A DNA stretch of 7,920 nucleotides. Source: Acidobacteriota bacterium (GTDB lineage: Bacteria; Acidobacteriota; Terriglobia; Terriglobales; Acidobacteriaceae). Below the pieces are notes generated by a model that saw only the letters and a list, made by a program, of their open reading frames with translations, did no database searches and was not told the DNA's origin. Of this stretch, positions 1 through 5,552 are shown in pieces. The number at the start of each line of letters is the position of its first letter. The first letter of the stretch is position 1. The translations under genes and the position numbers were made by a program. The DNA is taken from the NCBI GenBank assembly GCA_021811745.1, contig JAJZNH010000201.1, forward strand, positions 1 to 7,920, read 5' to 3'.

Positions 1-204
1 GTGGCCAATGAGGTTGCGCATCAGGTCATGCGTCATCGGGCGCGGAGCCGCCAGTTTCTCAATCTCGATTGCTATCGCATTAGCTTCGAAGATCCCCACC
101 CAGATCGGCATCACGGTCTCGGAAGCGACGTCTTTCAGGACCACGATCGGCATGTTGGTGGACGGATCCATCATCAATCCGCGTATCCGCACTTCGATAT
201 CCAT
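1..204 (-). CDS. Bifunctional nuclease (DUF151/BFN) domain protein, N-terminal part, cut by window edge
   Basis: Reading leftward from the ATG at 204, the first 68 residues are visible, opening MDIEVRIRGLMMDPSTNMPI. Next comes a VLKD...LPIWVG-like segment (VVLKDVASET, then MPIWVGIFEANAIAIEIEK), then RPMTHDLMRNL. This is the typical start of the DUF151 family (relatives of Thermotoga TM0160 and plant bifunctional nuclease BBD). Family members are usually about 140-170 residues, so roughly half lies outside the window. The family has been reported to have nuclease activity, but its bacterial role is not settled. The start is supported by a purine-rich GGAGAAGGG at 210-218, five bases upstream. 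The gene begins 28 bp after the miaB stop on the same strand, so the two are very likely cotranscribed. Family assignment is strong; function is uncertain. Confidence 0.9.
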   Translation of the reverse strand, partial: MDIEVRIRGLMMDPSTNMPIVVLKDVASETVMPIWVGIFEANAIAIEIEKLAAPRPMTHDLMRNLIGH

Positions 205-232
205 GGCTTCCCTTCTCCGGCCCCTTGCCGCC

Positions 233-1600
233 TTAAACGGCGACGGTATTCGAAACGGCTCCTTTTGTCGCAGCCTGGACCACCTCGCCGATGAGGCTGT
301 TCGGGTGCGAGCCGATGATCCGGACTTGGAGATAGCTGCCCGGCGCAGGCGCAATGGAGTGATTCCAGGCGATATTCACCGGCTTGTTCTGGGTACTTCG
401 TGTGGAAATCTGACCGCGCGCAGGATTTTGGCCCTCCACCATCACTTCCATGATCTCCCCGATGTGCTTGGCATAGTTGCCTCTTTGGATCTCGCGCTGG
501 CGATCAAGCAGCACTTGAAGGCGCGTGCCTTTCTCCGCGTCGGGAATGGAGTCGATCATCACGAGTGCCGGAGTATTGGGACGGGCCGAATACTTGAACG
601 CGAAGACACAATCGTACTGCACCTCGGCAAGCAGGTCCATGGTCTGCATGAAATCCTCTTCGGTCTCGCCCGGAAAACCGACAATGATGTCGGTCGAGAG
701 CGAAATGGGGCGTTTGGCAGCTTTCATCCAGGCGATCCGCTCCAGGTACCAATCCGGGGTGTACTCGCGAGCCATCGCCTTGAGCACCCGGGCCGAGCCG
801 GACTGCACCGGCAGATGGACATGGTCGCAGAGAGTGGGAAACGCCTCGATCGCTTCAACAATGTCGCGGGTGAAGTCGCGCGGATGGCTCGTAGTGAACC
901 GGACCCTCCGGATCCCGGGCACCGCACCGACCGCCGTCAGCAGTTCGGCGAAGCTCATCTTGCCCTCTGGATCGCGGTAGCTGTTCACATTCTGGCCGAG
1001 GAGCTGAATCTCGCTATAGCCGAGATCCGCTATGCGTTTCGCCTCTTCCATTACGGAAGTCGAGGTCCGGCTGCGCTCCCTGCCGCGCGTGAACGGCACC
1101 ACGCAATAGGAGCAGAACTTATCGCAGCCTTCGATGATTGTGATGTAGCCGCGAAAGCGGTTTTGGCGGGCGGTGAACTCGGTCTCGAAGGTCTCGTCGG
1201 TCTGGCGGTCATCGAGGCCGGTAATCCGGTTCTCGCCGGCTTCCAGGCGCGCAATCATCTCCGGCAGCTTGCGGTACGAAGCCGATCCCGACACCAGCGA
1301 GACGTACGGCGCCCGCTCGAAGATCTTCTCGCCTTCCTGCTGGGCCACGCAGCCGAGCACGCCAAAGCGCTTGCCCGCTTTGTGGAGCGCCTTGTAATCG
1401 TTGAGCCGATTAAAAACTTTCTGCTCTGCTTTATCCCGGATGGAGCAGGTGTTGTAGAGGATGAGGCCAGCCTCCTGTTCAGTCTCCACCTGCCGATAGC
1501 CCTGCTGCCGGAGGGTGCCGATGACCTTCTCCGAGTCGTGGGCATTCATCTGGCAGCCGAAGGTCTCCAAATAGAACGTTTTTTCGGTCGCCGTCGCCAT
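233..1600 (-). CDS. miaB: tRNA-2-methylthio-N6-dimethylallyladenosine synthase MiaB
   Basis: Complete 455-residue radical-SAM methylthiotransferase. It converts N6-isopentenyladenosine to the 2-methylthio form at position 37 of tRNAs that read UNN codons, using two 4Fe-4S clusters in the cytoplasm. The N-terminal UPF0004 domain (about 8-125) carries its three cluster cysteines at C16 (FGCQMN), C52 (NTCSIR) and C84 (LGCVAQ). The radical-SAM CxxxCxxC motif is C159-C163-C166 (GCDKFCSYCVVPFTRGRERS), and TRGRERSR is the MiaB-type signature rather than MtaB or RimO. A TRAM RNA-binding domain occupies about 378-445. Length is normal. An in-frame stop at 1625-1627 limits upstream choices, so the ATG at 1600 is the start. 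Its own ribosome site is weak (GAAAGA directly before the ATG), but an 11-codon ORF with a strong site ends four bases upstream and may deliver ribosomes by coupling. The cytochrome gene lies upstream and the DUF151 gene downstream. Confidence 0.97.
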   Translation of the reverse strand: MATATEKTFYLETFGCQMNAHDSEKVIGTLRQQGYRQVETEQEAGLILYNTCSIRDKAEQKVFNRLNDYKALHKAGKRFGVLGCVAQQEGEKIFERAPYVSLVSGSASYRKLPEMIARLEAGENRITGLDDRQTDETFETEFTARQNRFRGYITIIEGCDKFCSYCVVPFTRGRERSRTSTSVMEEAKRIADLGYSEIQLLGQNVNSYRDPEGKMSFAELLTAVGAVPGIRRVRFTTSHPRDFTRDIVEAIEAFPTLCDHVHLPVQSGSARVLKAMAREYTPDWYLERIAWMKAAKRPISLSTDIIVGFPGETEEDFMQTMDLLAEVQYDCVFAFKYSARPNTPALVMIDSIPDAEKGTRLQVLLDRQREIQRGNYAKHIGEIMEVMVEGQNPARGQISTRSTQNKPVNIAWNHSIAPAPGSYLQVRIIGSHPNSLIGEVVQAATKGAVSNTVAV

Positions 1601-1604
1601 TCTT

Positions 1605-1640
1605 TCAGTATATCGTGAGCCAAATCACGCCGGAATGCAT
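1605..1640 (-). CDS. Possible 11-codon leader/coupling micro-ORF ahead of miaB
   Basis: The frame ATG...TGA encodes MHSGVIWLTIY. A perfect AGGAGG (1648-1653) sits seven bases before the ATG and overlaps the TAG stop of the upstream cytochrome gene. The TGA ends four bases before the miaB ATG. The micro-ORF is out of frame with miaB, so it is not an N-terminal extension. The arrangement would suit termination-reinitiation from cytochrome through micro-ORF to miaB. The peptide shows no run of one amino acid that would suggest attenuation. Seen directly: the ORF, the Shine-Dalgarno and the spacing. Inferred: translation and any role. It could equally be a chance frame behind a chance purine run. 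Confidence 0.3.
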   Translation of the reverse strand: MHSGVIWLTIY

Positions 1641-1651
1641 GCAAGGGCCTC

Positions 1652-2044
1652 CTATTCCGTTTTCGCTCCGTGCATATCCGTATGCAGGTAAGCCAATAAC
1701 GCCGCCATCTGCTCTTCGGTGAACCGCCCGGCAAACGAGGGCATCATGCCCCTGCCCGACAGCACCTCGCGCGCAACCACCTGGTCCGTGGCCGGTAGAC
1801 CGCTGGGCAAGGTGGCATGGCTGAAGACTCCATGCAGATTGGGCGGAGCCTTTTTGCTCCCCAGGTCGTTGTCTTCGTGGCAATGGGCGCAGCGGGTATC
1901 GTACAGGTGCTTCCCTTCTGCCTGCTGCGCCGTGAGTGCCCCCTTCGAGCGGCAGCCGCCGGTGAACACAAGCGCCGTCAATCCGGCGCCAACCGCAAAA
2001 AAAGGAAGTCCGTGCTTCCATCCCCGGGGCAGACTGAACGTCAT
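1652..2044 (-). CDS. Small single-haem c-type cytochrome (class I), exported or lipoprotein
   Basis: 130 residues starting MTFSLPRGWK. Residues 1-30 form an export signal: basic residues (R7, K10), a hydrophobic stretch (about 13-28), then FTGGCRSKG. C31 could be a lipoprotein cysteine, although the lipobox (TGGC) is imperfect because position -3 is Thr rather than Leu. One haem-binding CxxCH lies at C52-A-H-C55-H56. A GRGMMPSF segment (98-105) supplies the likely axial methionine, M100 or M101. FTEEQMAALLAYL (108-120) is the usual C-terminal helix of class I cytochromes. It is therefore an electron carrier on the outer face of the cytoplasmic membrane or in the periplasm, partner unknown. 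The open frame runs much further upstream, but that part is antisense to the dehydratase gene and has no cytochrome features. No good Shine-Dalgarno precedes the ATG; a TACAAT hexamer at 2054-2059 would give an almost leaderless transcript. The gene is divergent from the dehydratase gene. Confidence 0.88.
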   Translation of the reverse strand: MTFSLPRGWKHGLPFFAVGAGLTALVFTGGCRSKGALTAQQAEGKHLYDTRCAHCHEDNDLGSKKAPPNLHGVFSHATLPSGLPATDQVVAREVLSGRGMMPSFAGRFTEEQMAALLAYLHTDMHGAKTE

Positions 2045-2053
2045 GATGGGTCC

Positions 2054-2081
2054 ATTGTAGGTGCTTCCCGTAGCATGTTTC
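2054..2081 (-). promoter_or_regulatory. Weak sigma-70-like promoter candidate for the cytochrome-miaB unit
   Basis: On the minus strand, TACAAT (2054-2059) matches the -10 consensus at five of six positions. Sixteen bases upstream, GAAACA (2076-2081) matches the -35 consensus at only three of six. Transcription would begin near 2047, about three bases before the cytochrome ATG, which has no clear Shine-Dalgarno. It lies in the 60-bp divergent gap 2045-2104, the only place in the left block with room for a promoter. Low confidence, since such matches occur by chance. Confidence 0.2.
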
Positions 2082-2104
2082 CGCGTTTCGCTTATCCTGA
2101 TTCC

Positions 2105-3109
2105 ATGCAGCTTCCCTCGCTGGAGCAGGTCTGGGCCGCCCGATCGCTCGTCTACCGGCACATGCCGCCTACGCCGCAATTTACCTGGCCGCTGCTCAAC
2201 CGCAGGCTGGGAACCGAGGCGTGGATCAAGCACGAAAACCATACGCCCGTGGGGGCGTTCAAAATCCGCGGCGCACTCGTGTACCTGAGCTGGCTGAAGG
2301 AACAACAGCCGCAGCTCGCCGGAGTGATTGCGGCCACGCGCGGAAACTTCGGCCAGGGTGTGGCCATGGCGGCACGGCTCTTTGGATTGCGATGCACCAT
2401 CGTGGTGCCGCAGGCCAACAGCACAGAGAAGAACCGCGCCATGCAGGCGCAAGGAGCGGAGCTCATCGAGCAGGGACTCGATTTTCAGGAATCGCTCGAA
2501 CACGCTCGCGTCCTGGCCGACGAACGCGGGCTTGCCTTGATCGAATCGTTCCACCAGCGGCTGGTGATGGGAACCGGAACCTATGCCCTGGAACTGTTCG
2601 AGGGCGCTCCGCCCCTCGATACTCTGTATGTTCCGATCGGCCTGGGCTCCTCCATCTGCGGCGTCGCCGCGGTCCGCAATGCCCTCGGTCTGGCGACCCA
2701 GATCGTCGGCGTGGTTGCCGAGGATTCTCCGTCCTACGCGCGTAGCTTCCATGCGCGCAAGCTGGTCGAAGCGCCGTCGCACACTGCCATCGCCGACGGC
2801 CTTGCCTGCCGCACGCCAAACGCCGAAGCGCTCGAGATCGTCTTCGGCAACGTAGCGCGCGTGCTCGCAGTGTCGGACGCCGAGATCGCCCTCGCCATGC
2901 GCGCCTACTATGAAGACACGCATAACCTCGCCGAAGGCGCGGGTGCGGCTGCGCTGGCCGGAGCCCTCCGGGAAAAGGAGACTCTCCGGGAAAAACGGAT
3001 CGGCATCGTGCTCACCGGCGGGAACGTTGACCGCACGGTGTATGCGGCTGTTCTGAACAGCACCTCGAAGTTCGCAAAAACGATCGAAAGCCCCGCAAGG
3101 AAGACATGA
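2105..3109 (+). CDS. PLP-dependent threonine/serine dehydratase-like enzyme, no ACT domain
   Basis: 334 residues starting MQLPSLEQVWAARSLVYRHM, a fold-type II PLP enzyme of the threonine/serine dehydratase family. Expected reaction: deamination of a hydroxyamino acid to a 2-oxo acid and ammonia in the cytoplasm. The Schiff-base lysine is K53 in HENHTPVGAFKIRG. The substrate loop is ATRGNFGQGVA (77-87), where classical threonine deaminases have SSGNHAQG. The phosphate-binding glycine loop is PIGLGSSICG (177-186), and the C-terminal pyridine-side motif is LTGGN (303-307). The protein ends soon after this, so it has no regulatory ACT domain as in IlvA; the length fits catabolic or stand-alone members. 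The start was chosen by alignment with the family N-terminus (xxLxxVxxARxxxYxxxxPTP). An in-frame ATG at 2075 would add ten unconvincing residues, and neither start has a strong Shine-Dalgarno. It overlaps the thioesterase gene by ATGA. The exact substrate is not certain, so no gene symbol is given. Confidence 0.92.
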   Translation: MQLPSLEQVWAARSLVYRHMPPTPQFTWPLLNRRLGTEAWIKHENHTPVGAFKIRGALVYLSWLKEQQPQLAGVIAATRGNFGQGVAMAARLFGLRCTIVVPQANSTEKNRAMQAQGAELIEQGLDFQESLEHARVLADERGLALIESFHQRLVMGTGTYALELFEGAPPLDTLYVPIGLGSSICGVAAVRNALGLATQIVGVVAEDSPSYARSFHARKLVEAPSHTAIADGLACRTPNAEALEIVFGNVARVLAVSDAEIALAMRAYYEDTHNLAEGAGAAALAGALREKETLREKRIGIVLTGGNVDRTVYAAVLNSTSKFAKTIESPARKT

Positions 3110-3579
3110 CGCCAGAGAACATGAAACTCACCCCCATGGCCCACAAGGCCCAGAACCGCTGCTTCGGTTGCGGTCCGGCCAATCCCGGTGGGCTGCACCT
3201 GGATTTTTCTCTCGCCGAGGACCGCTCCGTGGTCGCCCTGCCCGTCGTTCCGCCGATCTTCGATGGCCACATCGGCTACCTGCATGGCGGCATCATCGCC
3301 ACCCTGCTCGACGAAACGATGAGCAAGTCCCTCCGCGCCCGCGGCTTCTTCGCCATGACCCGCCACATGGAAGTCGATTACCTCAAACCCGTACCCTCGG
3401 CGGCGCCGCTGCGTATCGAAGGCCGGGTGATGCGCAGCGAAGGCCGCAAACACTGGAGCGAGGCCCGCATTCTCGACCGCCATGGCGCTCTGCTGGCGCA
3501 TAGCAAGGGGCTGTTCATCGAAGTCGCCACCGAGAACGAGACGCCCGCGGAGGCCGGCAAGCCGCCGCGGCATCATTAA
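3106..3579 (+). CDS. PaaI-family hotdog-fold thioesterase
   Basis: 157 residues. The core motif GYLHGGIIATLLDETMSKSL (57-76) is the hotdog helix with HGG and the acidic DE pair (D69-E70). It is followed by TRHMEVDYLKPVP (85-97), the strand and YLKPV signature of PaaI/YbgC-like acyl-CoA thioesterases. Such enzymes hydrolyse acyl-CoA thioesters in the cytoplasm; the natural substrate cannot be read from sequence. Ahead of the fold is NRCFGCGPANPGGLHL (17-32), an N-terminal CxxC segment seen in one branch of this family. The start overlaps the dehydratase stop (ATGA at 3106-3109) and has AAGGA at 3098-3102, so the two genes are translationally coupled. An internal ATG five codons later is less well placed. 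The C-terminal tail (about 142-157) is polar and looks disordered, and its codons contain a strong hairpin. The stop lies nine bases from the stop of flgE on the other strand. Confidence 0.92.
   Translation: MTPENMKLTPMAHKAQNRCFGCGPANPGGLHLDFSLAEDRSVVALPVVPPIFDGHIGYLHGGIIATLLDETMSKSLRARGFFAMTRHMEVDYLKPVPSAAPLRIEGRVMRSEGRKHWSEARILDRHGALLAHSKGLFIEVATENETPAEAGKPPRHH
3545..3570. terminator. GC-rich hairpin at the convergent thioesterase-flgE junction, possible terminator
   Basis: CCGCGGAGGC (3545-3554) and GCCGCCGCGG (3561-3570) can pair over ten positions with one A-G mismatch, leaving the six-base loop CGGCAA. The hairpin lies in the last codons of the thioesterase gene and 19 bp past the flgE stop on the other strand, so it could act on both converging transcripts. 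No T-run follows on either strand, so it is not a standard intrinsic terminator. It may instead slow polymerase, block 3' exonucleases, or simply reflect GC-rich codons. Confidence 0.3.
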
Positions 3580-3588
3580 GCTCGCGGT

Positions 3589-4887
3589 TTAGTGGACCAT
3601 GTTAATCGTGTCCTGGGTGACGGTGTCGAAGGTCGTGATCGACTTCGCGTTGGCCTCGAAGGCGCGCTGGGCGATGATCAGCTGCGAAAACTCGTTCGAG
3701 ATATTCACGTTGGAACCCTCCAGTGCGCCCCCCTGAAGAGCGGCCAGGCCGTTTGTCCCGGCAATGCCGACCGAGGCCGTTCCACTGGCCTGCGTGGCGC
3801 TGTAGTCTCCATCGCCGAGCTGCTGCAGGCCCTGCAGATTGGCCACGTTGGCGAGCGCCAGTTGGCCGACATTCTGCGTTTTGCCGTTTTCATACGTGAC
3901 CGTGACGGTACCATCGGTCCCGATCGAGAAATCCTGGTATTGGCTGCTCGGATAGCCATCCTGCGTGGTGGCGGACACACTGGATGCCGTGGCGACCTGG
4001 CTGACGTTCGGCGTGCCGCCCGCGCCCAACAGGTTCCACTGAATGTTCAGGTCCGCTGCACCGTCGGCCATGCCGGCAAAGTTCAGCGCAATGGAAGACA
4101 CATCGCCGGGCGCCGATCCGACGGTTTCCGCCGCGCCGCCGGTTGGCGTTACCGTCGTCAGGTTGCCACTCGAGTCGAAGTTCATGGTGCCGGTAATCGC
4201 AGCCGGTGGGGCTCCCGCATAATCGGAAGCGGGAAGCGCGATCGAGTAATTCCATGTGTTCGGCTGAGCGGTCGTGGATGCCTGCGTGTAGGTCACGTTC
4301 ACGGTATGCGCCTCACCCAGCGAATCGTAGACCGTCACCTGCGCCGGGAACGAAGTGGGGGGAACCGTGGTCGCGGTGGCGTCCAGGTTGGCCGTCATCG
4401 CCATACTCGTCGTTGCCTGCGGCGCCTGTACCTGCCCGATGGGAATGTTGATGGGGACAAGTGCGCCGTTTGTGTTCACCACCCCGTTGACCGCCGGATA
4501 GCCCATCACGCTCAGCCCGTTGGAGGTCACCAGGTTGCCGTTTGAATCCATCGAGAAATCGCCGGCCCGGCTGTATTCGTATCCGCCTACGCCGTTGCCG
4601 ATCACGAAAAATCCGTTTCCGTTCAGCGCCACATCGGTCGCATTGCCGGTCGAGTTGATCGCGCCCTGGGTGAACGACACCGAATTCGACGCCACCTTCA
4701 CGCCGGCGCCCACGGCAATTGGATCGCCCGCCCCGGTCGTCCCGATCTGCTGGTAAAAAAGATCGGAAAAATTGGTCGATTGCGACTTGAAAGCGGTGGT
4801 GTTCATGTTGGCCAGGTTGTTGGCGACTGTGTTCAGGGCTGTCGAATCCGCGCCCAGGCCGGTCAGCGGTATAAAGAAACTTGCCAT
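3589..4887 (-). CDS. flgE: Flagellar hook protein FlgE
   Basis: 432 residues, close to the usual size for a short-type hook protein (about 400). FlgE is exported by the flagellar type III system and polymerises under the FlgD cap to form the hook joining rod and filament. The N-terminal rod/hook motif is LGADSTALNTVANNLANMNT (11-30) followed by TAFKSQS. ALNGNGFFVIG (87-97) and the YSRAGDFSMDSNGNLVTSNG region (105-124) belong to the FlgE/F/G core. The variable D2 region (about 150-340) is rich in Thr, Ala and Gly. The conserved C-terminus begins EGSNVNISNEFSQLIIAQRA at about 390 and ends FDTVTQDTINMVH. This C-terminal block is that of FlgE/FlgF/FlgG; size and position after flgD decide for FlgE. 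The start has GAGGAG at 4895-4900 with seven-base spacing. It is the last hook gene in this window on its strand and lies 67 bp after flgD. Confidence 0.95.
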   Translation of the reverse strand: MASFFIPLTGLGADSTALNTVANNLANMNTTAFKSQSTNFSDLFYQQIGTTGAGDPIAVGAGVKVASNSVSFTQGAINSTGNATDVALNGNGFFVIGNGVGGYEYSRAGDFSMDSNGNLVTSNGLSVMGYPAVNGVVNTNGALVPINIPIGQVQAPQATTSMAMTANLDATATTVPPTSFPAQVTVYDSLGEAHTVNVTYTQASTTAQPNTWNYSIALPASDYAGAPPAAITGTMNFDSSGNLTTVTPTGGAAETVGSAPGDVSSIALNFAGMADGAADLNIQWNLLGAGGTPNVSQVATASSVSATTQDGYPSSQYQDFSIGTDGTVTVTYENGKTQNVGQLALANVANLQGLQQLGDGDYSATQASGTASVGIAGTNGLAALQGGALEGSNVNISNEFSQLIIAQRAFEANAKSITTFDTVTQDTINMVH

Positions 4888-4894
4888 GCTCGAA

Positions 4895-4900
4895 CTCCTC
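4895..4900 (-). promoter_or_regulatory. Strong ribosome binding site of flgE
   Basis: GAGGAG lies seven bases before the flgE ATG at 4887. It fixes the start and agrees with high expression of a structural protein needed in many copies. The rest of the 67-bp flgD-flgE gap (4888-4954) is GC-rich with a short GCGCG/CGCGC stem; no promoter was recognised in it. Confidence 0.7.
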
Positions 4901-4954
4901 TCGTTCTTGGTTGTGCGGGCGCGCCCCGGAAGCCGCGCGTTGCGTGTATTCTGA

Positions 4955-5518
4955 TCAACGGATTTTCGAGATCGAAATTCCCGACCTCGTCCCGTTCATT
5001 CCCCCCGAACGTCCGTCCAGCGCGTGGGCCACGCGCTCGGCCGCAGGATTTGCGGCCGGAATGCCGAGGTTGCCGCGCACAGTCAGTTCCGGAACCGGAT
5101 GGCTCGCCGGCGCCTTCGAGGCATTTTCTGCATTTGCCGGGACTGCTGTCGAATGGGGCATTTGCAAGCTGGTTGCACTCGCGGCCGCCTGCGGCGCCGG
5201 CGGTGACGCATTGCTCGAGCCCGTCGTCGTGCCCAGCGCCCCCGCAAGCGTCTGGTTGATCCCGATCAACTGCTCCAGGCTGTTCACCGCCACGAGTTGA
5301 TTGATGTATTCGTTCGGGTCCGTCTGCGCGGTCGGATCCTGGTTCTGCATCTCCGTCACCAGCAGGGTAAGAAAATCGTTGGCCGAAATCGTGGCCGAGC
5401 CGGCGCTCGAACTGGCGGTGCCGTTCGTTCCCGAACTCGTGCTGGCCATCGGAGCCGCTTTTCCTGTCCGTGCCGGCGCTCCTGAAATCTGCGAGAAAAC
5501 TCCCGCTGCTGCTGCCAT
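4955..5518 (-). CDS. flgD: Flagellar hook assembly (cap) protein FlgD, short form
   Basis: 187 residues. FlgD caps the growing hook and helps FlgE subunits assemble, and is later replaced by the hook-filament junction protein. The conserved N-terminal FlgD domain is at about 44-92: ISANDFLTLLVTEMQNQDPT then DPNEYINQLVAVNSLEQLIG, matching the family pattern FLxLLVxQxQNQDP...QL...EQ. Residues 1-43 are an Ala/Ser/Thr/Gly-rich export-type leader. Residues 93-187 are Ala/Pro/Ser-rich and low in complexity, ending SISKIR. The Ig-like and Tudor-like domains of the roughly 230-residue enterobacterial protein are not recognisable. The start is fixed by AGGAGG at 5524-5529 with five-base spacing. The gene begins 34 bp after the fliK stop and is followed by flgE, the standard order. 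Identity is firm from the N-terminal domain and neighbours. Confidence 0.92.
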   Translation of the reverse strand: MAAAAGVFSQISGAPARTGKAAPMASTSSGTNGTASSSAGSATISANDFLTLLVTEMQNQDPTAQTDPNEYINQLVAVNSLEQLIGINQTLAGALGTTTGSSNASPPAPQAAASATSLQMPHSTAVPANAENASKAPASHPVPELTVRGNLGIPAANPAAERVAHALDGRSGGMNGTRSGISISKIR

Positions 5519-5523
5519 GCTCT

Positions 5524-5529
5524 CCTCCT
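5524..5529 (-). promoter_or_regulatory. Strong ribosome binding site of flgD
   Basis: A perfect AGGAGG lies five bases before the flgD ATG at 5518, inside the 34-bp gap after the fliK stop. The short gap leaves little room for a separate promoter, so flgD is probably read from the fliJ-fliK transcript. Confidence 0.7.
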
Positions 5530-5552
5530 GTCATCTGCCTTGTGCGCCGTCC

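Noticed and set aside
8..1618. Long open plus-strand frame (536 codons) opposite miaB and the DUF151 gene
   Set aside because: It mirrors GC-rich coding codons on the other strand, its product matches nothing recognisable, and both genes beneath it have unmistakable family motifs.
1636..1643. Palindrome TGCATGCA upstream of miaB
   Set aside because: Eight bases long, single copy, and overlapping the micro-ORF start; too short to call an operator.
2075..2104. Upstream in-frame ATG for the dehydratase
   Set aside because: It would add ten residues that do not fit the family N-terminus, and it has no better ribosome site than the ATG at 2105.
2045..2923. Upstream extension of the cytochrome frame, antisense to the dehydratase
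   Set aside because: The extension has no start with a ribosome site and no domain, and it would bury the export signal of the cytochrome inside a larger protein. The ATG at 2044 directly precedes that signal.
3592..4545. Plus-strand open frame of 317 codons opposite flgE
   Set aside because: Arg/Gly/Val-rich composition typical of the reverse of a GC-rich gene; flgE motifs on the other strand are clear.
4863..5534. Alternative minus-strand frame of 223 codons over flgD
   Set aside because: It is another frame of flgD, with low-complexity product. The flgD frame has the family domain and a perfect Shine-Dalgarno.
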